A stretch of DNA of 64,000 bases from Shewanella psychropiezotolerans (GCF_007197555.1 NZ_CP041614.1:558001-622000), one strand, 5' to 3'. Positions 51,217 to 61,609 are shown, numbered from the stretch's first letter. Made by a program: numbers and translations. Notes: generated by a model from the letters alone, not told the origin.

Positions 51217-53103
51217 CTATATCTGAGCCTCTATCCATTGCTCTACATCTGACTGAACCACTGACATAGGTCTGGCGCCTGGCAGTAAGATGAGATCATG
51301 GAAGGCACGGATATCAAACTTGTCCCCAAGAGTCTGTTGCGCTTTGGCTCTGAGCTTGACTAGCTTCAACATGCCAAGCTTGTAGCCTAGGGCTTGACCC
51401 GGCCAGGCGATATAGCGGTCGATGGCAGAAGTCACCTCTTTTTGGGTGGACCCTGTCGCCTCGGCAAAATATTCTATGGCCTGCTGGCGAGTCCACTTTT
51501 TATGATGAAGTCCGGTATCGACTACGAGTCTCGCGGCGCGATAAGCCTCGGCTTTGAGACGGCCCAAGTTACCCCAAGGATCGTTTTCATACATGCCCAT
51601 CTCAAAGGCAAGCAACTCAGAATAAAGGGCCCAGCCTTCGATATAGGCATTGAATGAAGCGTTCTGACGCATCAAGCCAATGTCAGTTTGTAACATGTTA
51701 AGGGCTATCTGAAAATGATGTCCCGGGACTGCTTCATGATAAGTGAGCGTCTTGAGACCGTATTTGGAGATAGAAGTCATATCTTTAAGGTTAATAAAGA
51801 AGACGCCGGGTCGACTAGCATCGAGCGCTGGTGGTATATAGGAGCCACCAGCAGCCCCAGCCTCAGTCTCAACAGGAACACGCTTAACGATCACCTCTTG
51901 TGGAGGCAAAGTCGAGAATAACTGCGGCGCCTTAGTCATCACCAGATCGATATCTTTGCTGAGATCCTTGAGCAATTGCTGACGGCCAGCATCTGAGTTC
52001 TCGTATAGGAAGCGTGGCTCAGTGCTGAGCTGGATCATGCGCTCGCCAACACTTTCCTTGTTATAGCCGTTAGCTTTTAAGATGCTGTCCATCTCGCTGG
52101 TGATGCGGTTAACTTCTTCGACGCCCAGTTGATGGATCTCGTCGGCACTCAAATCAGAGTCAGCCAGGTAGGTGATACCATGTTGGTAGAAAGACTCACC
52201 ATTGGGCTGGGCCCAAATTCCCACGTCAGTCGGTGCTTTGCGCGCTAAGCTGGTCATCAGAGAGCTAACATCACGGTAAGCGGGATAAATCTTCTCATCG
52301 ACGAGTTTACTGGCTTGTGCAATGAAAGCTTCTGTGTGCTCTGCATCAACTTTATCTGTGGCATTGAGCTTTTCTTGGAAGCTAGTGACCAGGCTGTGTT
52401 CAATAGCAGGTTGTGCCGTAAAGTTGGCGAGGAACTTAAGTGTGTTGGCAAATAGTGGCTTAGGAAGAATGACACCGTTAGCGGCATCGGCTTCCACTTT
52501 GGCCCTAACCTGATTAGTCATTTCAGCTAAGGCATTTAAGCGGCGCAGATAATCTTCAGCATCGCCTAAGTCTGAGATGGGTTGCTGATCGGTTAAGATG
52601 GCAGGAATGTCGATCAGTGGCCCATTAATTTGGTTGACGATGTAAGGCAGATGTCCGGCCCAGGTATCGATATAACCTGCGTTAAATTGAGCATCTCCGG
52701 CGTAGTAATTAGCGATTACTTGGTTAACGATTACGTGACGTTTGTCGTTATCGGATAGATTTTGGGTATCTATACTGGCTAGCTGTGATGCCGCGTGCAG
52801 CATTTTTTGTTGCAAGGTTTTCATGCCAGTCGGAGAGTAATCGGGGAGCCGGCGTTGAAAGTCTCCCGCCATGTCAGAACCGAGATTTAACGAGGTGGCT
52901 AATGCTGGCTGAGACTTGATGAAGTCTTGAGTGAACTGAGCCACTCTAGCGTCAATACTCGCTCGTTTATCTGTGTCGACCTTAGTTGTTTGTGCTATTT
53001 GGGCAGCGGTTACCGTCGTATTGTTTGCAGATTCAGTCCGTTCATTAGTGCATCCAAATAAGGCCACTAAAACACTTAGGCTGATAAGACTTTTACTAAA
53101 CAT
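51217..53103 (-). CDS. DUF885 family lipoprotein (putative metallo-hydrolase)
   Basis: A 628-residue lipoprotein (lipobox LFGC near residue 18). The DUF885 hallmark YHEAVPGHHFQIAL near residue 455 provides an HEx5HH-like metal site, with a later Glu in YIEGWALYSE near 485. ASFNAYIEGWALY and GLHHKKWTRQQAIEYF are typical of the family. Such proteins are suspected carboxypeptidase-like enzymes; the substrate is not known. Exported and membrane-tethered. Confidence 0.85.
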   Translation of the reverse strand: MFSKSLISLSVLVALFGCTNERTESANNTTVTAAQIAQTTKVDTDKRASIDARVAQFTQDFIKSQPALATSLNLGSDMAGDFQRRLPDYSPTGMKTLQQKMLHAASQLASIDTQNLSDNDKRHVIVNQVIANYYAGDAQFNAGYIDTWAGHLPYIVNQINGPLIDIPAILTDQQPISDLGDAEDYLRRLNALAEMTNQVRAKVEADAANGVILPKPLFANTLKFLANFTAQPAIEHSLVTSFQEKLNATDKVDAEHTEAFIAQASKLVDEKIYPAYRDVSSLMTSLARKAPTDVGIWAQPNGESFYQHGITYLADSDLSADEIHQLGVEEVNRITSEMDSILKANGYNKESVGERMIQLSTEPRFLYENSDAGRQQLLKDLSKDIDLVMTKAPQLFSTLPPQEVIVKRVPVETEAGAAGGSYIPPALDASRPGVFFINLKDMTSISKYGLKTLTYHEAVPGHHFQIALNMLQTDIGLMRQNASFNAYIEGWALYSELLAFEMGMYENDPWGNLGRLKAEAYRAARLVVDTGLHHKKWTRQQAIEYFAEATGSTQKEVTSAIDRYIAWPGQALGYKLGMLKLVKLRAKAQQTLGDKFDIRAFHDLILLPGARPMSVVQSDVEQWIEAQI

Positions 53104-53466
53104 GGATTACCCTTATTTATCACGTTTTTTATATTTTTGTGAACTATACCCTGATTTTTGGTGGTCGACATTGGTTAAAAAATATTGTGACATCCTCTGC
53201 AGTTGGCCAAGTGGGAATCTTGATATTTCACTGTTCGATGATAGTTATCATGCTCATAACGGCGCAATGAGTGAATCTGAGCATGTCTATATTCAGGTCA
53301 GTTTCAGCGAAAATTGTATCTAATTAGGCTCCTGCCCCATTAGTTTGTAACATCTGATTAACTGAACTTTCTTTTTTTTTCAGAGTCGATAGATTAAGTC
53401 CATAGGTTTTAGCGCGATTTGAAAGATTAAGTCAGGCGCTTATTGCGAGATTGGAGTTAGTTGCAA
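53104..53466. other. 363-bp gap, divergent promoters
   Basis: No gene supported and no strong motif seen. Confidence 0.4.
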
Positions 53467-55053
53467 ATGGAAAAAATCAGAAACGGTTCACCTTTTTTAT
53501 CAATGCTTGCGGCGTCCCCCGTACATGCATTACCTGTATTGCTCTTGCCTATGCTGGCTCTGGCATCGGTTGGCGCTAATGCGGCTTCTCAAAATTCAGC
53601 TGTAACACTCGAGTCCCACAGCGTTGAAACCAGCTTCAAGCTGACTCATCCCATATTGCCGGCTAATTTGCTAGCGAATAGTGGCAAAGAGCTAGTTACC
53701 TTCGGAGTGGATGATTTCGGGCAGAAGTGGTTAGCCGTTTTTGCTTTCGATAAGGCGAAGGGCAAGTATACCGAGTCTTTAAAAGTTAAACTTCCTCGTG
53801 AGCTTGCCAGCTTCGATTTGACCCGACGTGATAACGAGGGCTCGTCAGCTAATGAAATGCAGCAATTGATGTTTTTATCGAGTAAGCATTTAATTAGATT
53901 CGTTCCCAGCGATAAGTTAAACCCCTTTCAAATTGTTGCCGATATCAACTCAATGTCGCTCAAGCATAGCCCCGACTACATTAGTGACAGTGATTTTATT
54001 CGTGATCTTAACGATGACGGCCTGGATGACATCATCATTAGCGACTTCGATCAGGTAGAGCTTTTTATCGCACAAACCGATGGCAGTTATCACAGACAGC
54101 CACTGCCGATTAAGCCTCAAGTCAGACTCTATAACGATGGTGTCCGCTACACTCAGTCAAAAATCTATAGTGCCGACATCAATCTCGATGGTAAACCGGA
54201 TGTCGTCAAGATAGGGGAGGGGGAACTAGAGGTGTATAGACAAGAGGAGTCGGGACATTTCAATCCTATCGCTAAATACAGCTCGGTTCGTCTGGCTATC
54301 AGCGGTTTGGATTGGTGGAACAAGCGAGATGCTTTCGGTGAGCAGTTAGATCAGAGTGATTTGATTTACCGTAAAGTGGAGCAGCTCAAAGATATCAATA
54401 ACGATGGCTTGACCGATATGGTGGTGCGTTACACCAAGAGCTCAGGTGTACTGGATAGGGTTAATGATTATGAGATTTATCTGGGTGAAAACATCAAGGG
54501 ACAGCTGACGTTTCCGAAGAAGCCCAATAGCGTGATTCGAGCCGATGGCACCTTAACGGGGTTAGAATTTATCGATATCGACGGCGATAAAAAAGATGAG
54601 GTGTTGGTGGCGGGTTTCGACATCGGCTTATCGCAGATCATCGGCGCCTTGATTTCGGGCAGTATCGATCAGGATGTGTATCTATTTAAGATGGATGAAA
54701 ATAGCCAGTTCTCCGATGATGCCAATATCAGTAAAGAGGTGGAGTTAAGCTTCAGCCTCACCTCGGGTCAAAGTGGCACCCCTGTGGTCAAGCTGGCGGA
54801 TATTAATGGTGATGGGCTACAAGATCTGTTGTTGTCAGACGGGGATGATACCTTGCAGATTTTTCTAGGCAGTGACAGTGACAGGCTTTTTGTTAAGAGG
54901 AGTGAAAAAATCCGAGTTCAGCTGCCTCAAGACGGTGGCATGGTATCTAGCGAAGACCTCAATGGTGATGGTAAGGATGACCTGCTGATCAAGTACGGTC
55001 AGCAAGATGATGAATCACTACAAAGTAAATTTAAGGTGATTTTAGCTGGATAG
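53467..55053 (+). CDS. Exported FG-GAP/VCBS-repeat protein
   Basis: About 528 residues from ATG 53467 (GGAG upstream). A long signal peptide ends near ASVGANAA. The rest is a beta-propeller of FG-GAP type with repeated calcium-binding-like D-x-[ND]-x-D-G motifs: DLNDDGLDDIII, DINLDGKPDVVK, DINNDGLTDMVV, DIDGDKKDEVLV, DINGDGLQDLLL and DLNGDGKDDLLI. Likely periplasmic or cell-surface. No catalytic site seen. A terminator follows at 55160. Confidence 0.85.
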   Translation: MEKIRNGSPFLSMLAASPVHALPVLLLPMLALASVGANAASQNSAVTLESHSVETSFKLTHPILPANLLANSGKELVTFGVDDFGQKWLAVFAFDKAKGKYTESLKVKLPRELASFDLTRRDNEGSSANEMQQLMFLSSKHLIRFVPSDKLNPFQIVADINSMSLKHSPDYISDSDFIRDLNDDGLDDIIISDFDQVELFIAQTDGSYHRQPLPIKPQVRLYNDGVRYTQSKIYSADINLDGKPDVVKIGEGELEVYRQEESGHFNPIAKYSSVRLAISGLDWWNKRDAFGEQLDQSDLIYRKVEQLKDINNDGLTDMVVRYTKSSGVLDRVNDYEIYLGENIKGQLTFPKKPNSVIRADGTLTGLEFIDIDGDKKDEVLVAGFDIGLSQIIGALISGSIDQDVYLFKMDENSQFSDDANISKEVELSFSLTSGQSGTPVVKLADINGDGLQDLLLSDGDDTLQIFLGSDSDRLFVKRSEKIRVQLPQDGGMVSSEDLNGDGKDDLLIKYGQQDDESLQSKFKVILAG

Positions 55054-55159
55054 AGATGTTACTACTTTATGATTTATTGAGCAGGGCAAGACTGAGCTAA
55101 GCCTGATTAACATTGAGAGTAAGGTTTCTTTTGTTCATTAACATATTCTCTTTCTCGCT

Positions 55160-55192
55160 AAAAAAACGGTGCCATTTTGGCGCCGTTTTTTT
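55160..55192 (+). terminator. Rho-independent terminator after FG-GAP gene
   Basis: ACGGTGCC and GGCGCCGT (one wobble) with loop ATTTT, a T7 run after and an A7 run before; usable on both strands. Confidence 0.9.
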
Positions 55193-55341
55193 GTTCGTTT
55201 ACTTTTGTATGCAATAACTTACAAAACTATAGGGAGCATTATTTTTAATTACCTAGCTTGACGTTTCTTGACCTTCTTTTGTTGTCGTAAGTAACAGCCA
55301 TGTAAATGGCTATAACAAATTAATATCAAAGGGAGTGAGTT

Positions 55342-56706
55342 TTGAAGAAACAACTATTGGGATATGCTGTTCTATTTTCTGGTTTGCTTATCGGGACTAC
55401 AGCTTGTAGTTCTGATGATGAAGAGAGTTCCACAGATGAGAGCTATATTCAGTTTTATAATGCATCGGCTAACAGCACTAGCTTAAGCTTGTCATTGGAT
55501 GATTATCAGTACACGGCTGTGGAATACGCCAATGCCATGCCTAAATATGCTTATGTTACCGGGGAGGTTGAACTTGAAATTACTGGTGAAGATGAGATTG
55601 GTGAAGACTTGGTTAAATATCAGGAGACACTTAATCTAAATTATGGTGAGCATCATCTGTTTATGCTAGTGGGAGACTATCACTCGCCTGAGTTTTTGGA
55701 TGTTAGCTATTTGACCACAGAGATGGATGAGCTGAATGACGATGAAGATGTAGATTATAGCAAGATGCAGGTTCTTGTGGCCCACACCGCTATGGATGCT
55801 GGTGCTTACGATGTTTATATCGGGGTCGATGGACGAGAGTTCATTGATGCCACCCTTCTCGACAGTTTGAGCTACAAGGGAAGTACCTTAGGTGTGACCT
55901 TAGATACTGGAGATTACGTTATCTATCTGACGGGCACTGGCTCGTTAGAGCCTGTTTATACTACGGCATCACTCTCGTTAACTGCTGAAACTGTCTACAA
56001 ACTCATTATTAGGGACAGTTTTGGGCCGGGGACTCCTAATATCACCATAGACAATGTGGATTCGACTTCGGGAGCTGATAACCATGCCAATATCGACGCA
56101 GCAGCCGAGTTTCGTCTGTTTAATGGTTTGAAGGAACAGGGAACGGTAGAGGTTCTGGTTACGAACAATGGCAATGATATAGCGATAAAGGACATCGAAC
56201 TTGGTCAGAGTACAGAGTTTCAATTGGTTGATTTCGATGACTATGGCGTGACGATAATTCAGGTTGAATCTCAAGCGGTGCTAGCAAATAACCTCTTGGT
56301 GACATTTAACCAAGATGAGACCAAGTCCATGTTGTTGTACCAAGATGCAGACGAGAAAATCAAAGGGTTAACCTTATTACATGACTTGAGACCCAGAGCC
56401 TATGAGAGTGAGGTAAGCTTCGCTAATCTTGCTCATGAATATGATGATCTCAATATCTATTTTGTGTCTCAAAGTGAAACGATCGAGTCGGCAGAGTATT
56501 ACATTGAAGGGATAGATTTTACCGAAATTAAATCACTGGACTTAGCCACAGGTGATTATGAGGTGAGCGTGGTGTATGAAGATGATAATGGCGATTTGAC
56601 CTTGTTGTATCAGTCTGAGAACTTCGGTTTCGAAGCGAGTCAATATACCTTAGTATTGTATGCCGATGACACGCAACCCTTAGGCTTTAAGTTGGCTATT
56701 CATTGA
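55342..56706 (+). CDS. DUF4397-domain lipoprotein
   Basis: A 454-residue lipoprotein with a TTG start (GGGAG six bases upstream) and a lipobox ending in AC near residue 22. An acidic spacer is followed by two or more beta-sandwich DUF4397-like repeats: YIQFYNASANSTSLSLSLDD near residue 34, VLVAHTAMDAGAYDVYIGVD near 150, and EFRLFNGLKEQGTVEVLV near 253. The composition is strongly acidic. Predicted surface or periplasmic structural protein; no enzymatic motif. Confidence 0.75.
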   Translation: MKKQLLGYAVLFSGLLIGTTACSSDDEESSTDESYIQFYNASANSTSLSLSLDDYQYTAVEYANAMPKYAYVTGEVELEITGEDEIGEDLVKYQETLNLNYGEHHLFMLVGDYHSPEFLDVSYLTTEMDELNDDEDVDYSKMQVLVAHTAMDAGAYDVYIGVDGREFIDATLLDSLSYKGSTLGVTLDTGDYVIYLTGTGSLEPVYTTASLSLTAETVYKLIIRDSFGPGTPNITIDNVDSTSGADNHANIDAAAEFRLFNGLKEQGTVEVLVTNNGNDIAIKDIELGQSTEFQLVDFDDYGVTIIQVESQAVLANNLLVTFNQDETKSMLLYQDADEKIKGLTLLHDLRPRAYESEVSFANLAHEYDDLNIYFVSQSETIESAEYYIEGIDFTEIKSLDLATGDYEVSVVYEDDNGDLTLLYQSENFGFEASQYTLVLYADDTQPLGFKLAIH

Positions 56707-56773
56707 ATAGAGTCATAGTCATCAACAGCTAACTTAATCGATAAAGAGTACTTATGCTTCTAAAAGTACTCTT

Positions 56774-57730
56774 TTAACTTCTTCCTTGTTTGCGCATTAC
56801 ATTTAGCATCAGCGGGCTGGCTAGAAGGTCTGCTCTTGGAAGATAAAATGAAATATAGCTATAGCGTTTTCCTAGATATTTAGCGCCATCGAGTCGCTCC
56901 TTAAGTACCTCTCCTTGCCCAACACGTTTGCCGGACAAAAAATCCATTAACTTGATGCCAATATCACTGCGGGCCTTATAGCCCAATGACAAATTGAGTG
57001 GGTTTTCAAGTAAGGTAAATAACATGTGTAGCAAAGAGTCTTCGGCCACATGGCGTCCGCCGATATATGCACTTAACATATATAGGCAAGCAGGTTTGTC
57101 CTTCTCGATGAGATCGTCAGTGCTTAGTTGGGTTTCTTGCATCTTACCGCTGAGTAGAGCGGATAATGTGTCTTCATCGATGCGTATATAAAGGGAGTGT
57201 CCCATTAAAATGTCATCTATCTGGTAGAAGATCACTTCGGTAGAAGGAAATAAAACCAGTTGAGCTAAAGACTCCGCATCCCAAGATTCTCGCTGCCTAG
57301 TTAAATTATTGTGGGCATTACATACCCAGCGTAATTTTTGTAATAGATTATCGCTCCGCTTATTTAATTTTTCAAAGTTAAGTTCATCTTGAGGAATATA
57401 AGGATGGGCACCCATGACGTGATTGTAATTCGTTTGCTGCTCTAACATCTGTTGAAATGCTGACATGGAGGGCAGTTGTTTCAACTCAAAATCAGGATTA
57501 GCGAGTAACAAGTGTGGTTCATCGCCAAAAAACTCCATAAGTGCCACTTGTCTGCGAATATTGGGACTGACTCTGCCTCGTTCCCAACGGCTGATCGTGA
57601 GGGAGTCAAGTTCAGAAAATAGTGGGTCAAACTGCTGGAGTGCCAGTGCGAGCCCCTCTTGAGACAGATCTTGTTGAGTACGTTTCTGGAACAAGTATTC
57701 GTCTATGCCCTTGTATTGTCTCTGGTTCAT
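56774..57730 (-). CDS. XRE-type helix-turn-helix regulator
   Basis: A 318-residue protein. The N-terminal HTH reads FQKRTQQDLSQEGLALALQQ with LDSLTISRWERGRVSPN as recognition region, then a long C-terminal domain of unknown fold (residues 90-318; SAYIGGRHVAEDSLLHMLFT). The distal part resembles ligand-sensing extensions seen in some Shewanella regulators. Target unknown; it is divergent from the glycine-zipper lipoprotein gene, with a palindrome between. Confidence 0.75.
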   Translation of the reverse strand: MNQRQYKGIDEYLFQKRTQQDLSQEGLALALQQFDPLFSELDSLTISRWERGRVSPNIRRQVALMEFFGDEPHLLLANPDFELKQLPSMSAFQQMLEQQTNYNHVMGAHPYIPQDELNFEKLNKRSDNLLQKLRWVCNAHNNLTRQRESWDAESLAQLVLFPSTEVIFYQIDDILMGHSLYIRIDEDTLSALLSGKMQETQLSTDDLIEKDKPACLYMLSAYIGGRHVAEDSLLHMLFTLLENPLNLSLGYKARSDIGIKLMDFLSGKRVGQGEVLKERLDGAKYLGKRYSYISFYLPRADLLASPLMLNVMRKQGRS

Positions 57731-57751
57731 TGTTCCTCTTTAAACCACAAG

Positions 57752-57769
57752 TTATACCAATCGGTATTA
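57752..57769. repeat. TACCAATCGGTA-type palindrome, copy 5
   Basis: TTATACCAATCGGTATTA, 22 bases upstream of the XRE gene start. Confidence 0.65.
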
Positions 57770-57949
57770 ATTTCGTTAAGTCACAATCGATTAAATCTGA
57801 ACGCTCGCTGACCCAACAGAGAGAAAACCTCTAGGCATTAGGCAGTTTTTTTTCTTAACGCCTGCCCTGATGTTAGGGCATGCTATCTGGTTAAATAATC
57901 ACACTATCTTATGGGTACCAATGTACCGCTTTATGTCGAGAAATACACT

Positions 57950-58759
57950 ATGACCAACATGAAAAAGACCTTACTAGCAGCATTGTGCTTTGCAGCATTG
58001 AGCGGTTGTGCCAGTACCAGTGATGAAGACGGTGAACGTGATCAGAATCGCGGCTTAAAAACAGGAGCTGCTGGTGGTGCTTTAATTGGCTTAGTCATGG
58101 GCGCGGCTATGGGGGATGCAAGCTTAGCGGCAAAAGGCGCTATGCTTGGTGCGGCAACGGGTGCAGCTGCAGGAGCAGCTGCAGATTATCATAATGACAG
58201 AGAAGACTATCGCAATGAAAATGGCACTAAGAACATCAATATTAATGGTTTAGCCAGCGCACCTATGACGGCTGGTACTGCGTCAATGGTGCCACAAAAC
58301 TGGGATAAACTAGATAGTTTTAACGGTAACTGGCGTGTTGATATTTGGGCATTAGATGCACAAGGGGATCGCATCGAAGCAAGTGGTATGGCGAGGGGGA
58401 GCTTAGCAAAAACGACGGCCGTCGAACTGCATTTCGATGAACTTCAGGTTAATGGTGAGCCACACAACCTGAATGGCAAAGTGCAACTAGCCTACACTCC
58501 AAGTGATGGCTATAGTCTGGAAACAGACTTTAGCAATAATGAGCTGATGCGTTTCTCCGGTGAGTTAAATGTGACAAACCAAAGATATAGCTACTATCCA
58601 GTGGACGTACAAGGCCAGACGTTAAATGGTGACGAAAGAAACAATATGCGTTTAGAGTTAAGGTTTGCCGGAAAAGACGTGTTCTTAGTCGACACCTTTA
58701 CCCAAGTTAAAGGTGAAGAACAGCTGATACAATCATATCGTTTTACTCGTCAAGGTTAA
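57950..58759 (+). CDS. Glycine-zipper outer-membrane lipoprotein
   Basis: About 269 residues from ATG 57950 (MTNMKKTLLAALCFAALSGC, clear lipobox LSGC). A glycine-zipper helix pair follows (GAAGGALIGLVMGAAMG, GAMLGAATGAAAGAAAD) as in SlyB/OmpA-linker-type proteins, then a beta-rich C-terminal domain (WDKLDSFNGNWRVDIWALDA, then VQLAYTPSDGYSLETDF). Predicted to insert in or span the outer membrane. The gene is followed by a good terminator. Confidence 0.8.
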   Translation: MTNMKKTLLAALCFAALSGCASTSDEDGERDQNRGLKTGAAGGALIGLVMGAAMGDASLAAKGAMLGAATGAAAGAAADYHNDREDYRNENGTKNININGLASAPMTAGTASMVPQNWDKLDSFNGNWRVDIWALDAQGDRIEASGMARGSLAKTTAVELHFDELQVNGEPHNLNGKVQLAYTPSDGYSLETDFSNNELMRFSGELNVTNQRYSYYPVDVQGQTLNGDERNNMRLELRFAGKDVFLVDTFTQVKGEEQLIQSYRFTRQG

Positions 58760-58768
58760 TATGCGGCG

Positions 58769-58795
58769 AAAAAGGGAGTTAATGGCTCCCTTTTT
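58769..58795 (+). terminator. Rho-independent terminator
   Basis: AAAAAGGGAG and CTCCCTTTTT around TTAATGG, with the T run in the stem's 3' arm. Confidence 0.88.
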
Positions 58796-59040
58796 AAGCC
58801 TTTGATGATTTTGTGTTTTAAATGATTGTAGGAATAATTTATGACATGTTTTACAGATGACTTTCTTGATGATCTCTATTGAACTTTTTTAAATACCCCT
58901 AGTGTTAAATTAATAAATCATTGGTGAATGAGTTGTTAATCTTTCTTTGACGCGGCTCAACTCAACAGTACTCCTTTAGGAGTAACCTCCGAGTGTTCAC
59001 AAAATAATTATATTGAACAACTCCACGGAGATGATGAGCA

Positions 59041-61224
59041 ATGTTAAATACTAAAAAAAGTAAACTCTGGTTACTGCTTGCAGCAGCAATGACTATGGGA
59101 GTAGTCGGTTGTAGTGACGGCGAAGATGGTAAAAATGGTGAAGATGGACAACCAGGTGGCGGTGGTGAGCCTGGTCAATCAGGTCTTCATATCGATATGG
59201 CCGCTGAAGCCGTTGCCAATATCAGTAACGCAACTTATGCCGATGGCATTATCACAGTTGATTTCGACCTAGAAAATAAGCAAGGCGTAGGTTTGCACGG
59301 CTTAAGTGCAGAGAATGAGTTCCATGATTTCCGCTTCTCATTAGCTCAATTGAAAACCAATGAAGGCTCAGAGCTAAAACAGTGGATTTCATTGTTAAAT
59401 GAGACAACAAATGGCGCAGGAACAACGTTTGAACAAGGTTTTGAGCAGTTAAAAAACTGTGCCGAATGTCTGGTCGATCATAAAGACGGTACTTATACCT
59501 ACACTTTCGACACTAATCTAACGACTGCTGTCGATCCCGCTGGTGTGGAATTTTCTCCTGCGCTGACTCAACGCATTGCCATTGAGATGCAGTTTGAATA
59601 TGCCTCGGGTCATGAGCTGGCAGAAAACGCACACTATGACTGGATCCCTGCAACCAATGCCACTGAAGGTGTTGAGACTCGTGAGCTGGTTACTCTTGAG
59701 ACATGTTATACCTGTCATCAGCCAGATAGTTTAAAGGCTCATGGTGGTCGTCGTCTCGATCTGGAGAACTGCCAATCTTGTCATAACGGCATAGTTTCAG
59801 ATCCTAATGCAGTTTCAGTCGAACTAGGTCATATGATACATGCGATTCATATGGGGCCTGAGCGTGAAGGTAAAGATACAGAGGGCAATGTTGTGCCTAT
59901 GCCTTATACCATAGCGGGTTACGGTGGCGACCATGCATTCGATTACCCGGCTTTCCCAACTAAGCCATTTATGGACTGTGCAGTTTGTCATGTTCAAGAT
60001 GAAGAGTTAGCCGATAAAGATCTATGGCTTGCCAACGCAAATGCCAACGCGTGTACAGGTTGTCACACAGACTCTCCGGCTCAGCATAAGTCAGATAAGA
60101 ACCCTGAGTTTACCTGTACCGATTGTCATAGTGTTGAAGTGCATTCAGAAGCTGCCAAGCCTTATCAAGCTGCTAAAGAATACAGTGTTGAAGTCAGTAA
60201 TGTGACTATCGACGCTGCTAACTTGATTAAGTTTGATATGAAGGTTATGGATGCCAATGGTGAGCTAGTTGCTAAAGATGAAATCTATAAAGAAGGCTAT
60301 AGCAAGCCGTACATGGTAGTAAGCTGGGATGTAGAGAAAGATTATCCCGATTATAATCAAGCACCATATAGCAAGCGCCGCATCGATATTAAAGATGAAA
60401 CTAAAGCGACTTGGAATGCCGATAACACAGTAAGTGTTGCAGTCACTATTAACTTCCCTGCCGATATTACAACGCGTTCACTTGAAGTGTTATCAGTATT
60501 AAAAGTGTGTTTTGAAGAAGGTACTGATAGGCGTGCAGCATGTGATGCTGAAAATGCTTATCCAGCTTATGTACAAACACCCGCTTATCGCAGCGTGTTA
60601 GACAATGCTGAGGCTGTAGTAGGCGAGCGTCGTTCGATTGTCGATACTGCATCTTGTCATGGTTGTCATAGCTTTGAGTTCTATCATGATTCTAATGGTG
60701 TGAACTGTATGGCTTGTCATACTAACGATAAGAGCCTTAAAGGTAATGGTGAAGCCAGCAATGGCGTAGCACTACTTAAATCTACAAGCTTTATGTACAA
60801 GGCCCACAAAGCTAAGGGACATGATAATGGCCACGGTGGTAGCGGTACTATTCTGAAGACAGATTGTACAACGTGTCACTCAGCTGTAGAGGGTTATGGT
60901 GGTCTTAAGTATGGTTTCGAGTTAGGCCGTAATGCGGGTCAAGCTCATACAATTCCAAGCACTCAAAGCCCTGCTGCTGATGAAGTGGTTGAAACTTGGT
61001 ACGCCTCTTCTGATGCGGCAGCCTGCATAAGTTGTCATCAGAAGTACTTGTCTGATGCTGCTATGTCTCATATCAGAAGCAACGGTGGTTACTTTGGTGC
61101 TAATAAAGATGCCGACCATATTGTTGATGTGAATGACGCTGGTAATGCCAAAGACGCAAAAGAAGCTTGTGCCACTTGTCACAGCCCAGAGAAGGTTATG
61201 GAGCACCATGGTTTTACTCTGTAA
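59041..61224 (+). CDS. OmcA/MtrC-family decaheme outer-membrane cytochrome c
   Basis: A 727-residue lipoprotein (lipobox VVGC near residue 24), then a collagen-like Gly/Asp linker. Ten CxxCH sites: CYTCH, CQSCH, CAVCH, CTGCH, CTDCH in the first half and CHGCH, CMACH, CTTCH, CISCH, CATCH in the second, separated by beta domains, the split-barrel/pentaheme layout of MtrC and OmcA. Extracellular electron transfer to Fe(III), Mn(IV), flavins or other acceptors is the family role. No mtrA/mtrB partner is in the window, so it must use a remote porin-cytochrome complex. A palindrome ACTCC/GGAGT lies upstream (58970-58984). Confidence 0.95.
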   Translation: MLNTKKSKLWLLLAAAMTMGVVGCSDGEDGKNGEDGQPGGGGEPGQSGLHIDMAAEAVANISNATYADGIITVDFDLENKQGVGLHGLSAENEFHDFRFSLAQLKTNEGSELKQWISLLNETTNGAGTTFEQGFEQLKNCAECLVDHKDGTYTYTFDTNLTTAVDPAGVEFSPALTQRIAIEMQFEYASGHELAENAHYDWIPATNATEGVETRELVTLETCYTCHQPDSLKAHGGRRLDLENCQSCHNGIVSDPNAVSVELGHMIHAIHMGPEREGKDTEGNVVPMPYTIAGYGGDHAFDYPAFPTKPFMDCAVCHVQDEELADKDLWLANANANACTGCHTDSPAQHKSDKNPEFTCTDCHSVEVHSEAAKPYQAAKEYSVEVSNVTIDAANLIKFDMKVMDANGELVAKDEIYKEGYSKPYMVVSWDVEKDYPDYNQAPYSKRRIDIKDETKATWNADNTVSVAVTINFPADITTRSLEVLSVLKVCFEEGTDRRAACDAENAYPAYVQTPAYRSVLDNAEAVVGERRSIVDTASCHGCHSFEFYHDSNGVNCMACHTNDKSLKGNGEASNGVALLKSTSFMYKAHKAKGHDNGHGGSGTILKTDCTTCHSAVEGYGGLKYGFELGRNAGQAHTIPSTQSPAADEVVETWYASSDAAACISCHQKYLSDAAMSHIRSNGGYFGANKDADHIVDVNDAGNAKDAKEACATCHSPEKVMEHHGFTL

Positions 61225-61609
61225 TGATTAAGTTCCTAGAGAGGCCATCAAGGTTAGCTCTAGGGGTTTAAGCTCCAGAATGTTTTCCTGCAAAGTCAAA
61301 GGCACCTTAGGGTGCCTTTTTTTATTTCTTACTTTTTTATACTGCATGCTATGCATGTTCAATACAGAATCCTGGCTACGAGCTAGGGTATCGCTATGAG
61401 AATATGTAGCTGTTGTTAGATGATTAATTGTTGCAGATCACTATTTGTTTATTCCTGTGTTGAGCTTGGTCACACAAGAAAATTAATGGTGTAGACAAGT
61501 ATCTAGCAAAAATAATATAACTATCTAAGCAGATATTAATTTATCTATTTATAAATAAAACAACAAAAATCAAGATGGCTAACAATCAATTATTCAATGC
61601 AGGGGGATA
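61225..61609. other. 385-bp gap after decaheme gene
   Basis: It holds the terminator at 61298-61323 and AT-rich promoter-like DNA; no gene seen. Confidence 0.5.
61298..61323 (+). terminator. Terminator of decaheme cytochrome gene
   Basis: AAAGGCACC and GGTGCCTTT around TTAG, followed by a T run. Confidence 0.92.

Noticed and set aside
52973..53323. 116-codon plus-strand ORF across the DUF885 start and upstream gap
   Set aside because: It has no ribosome site, is half antisense to the DUF885 gene and shows no family resemblance.
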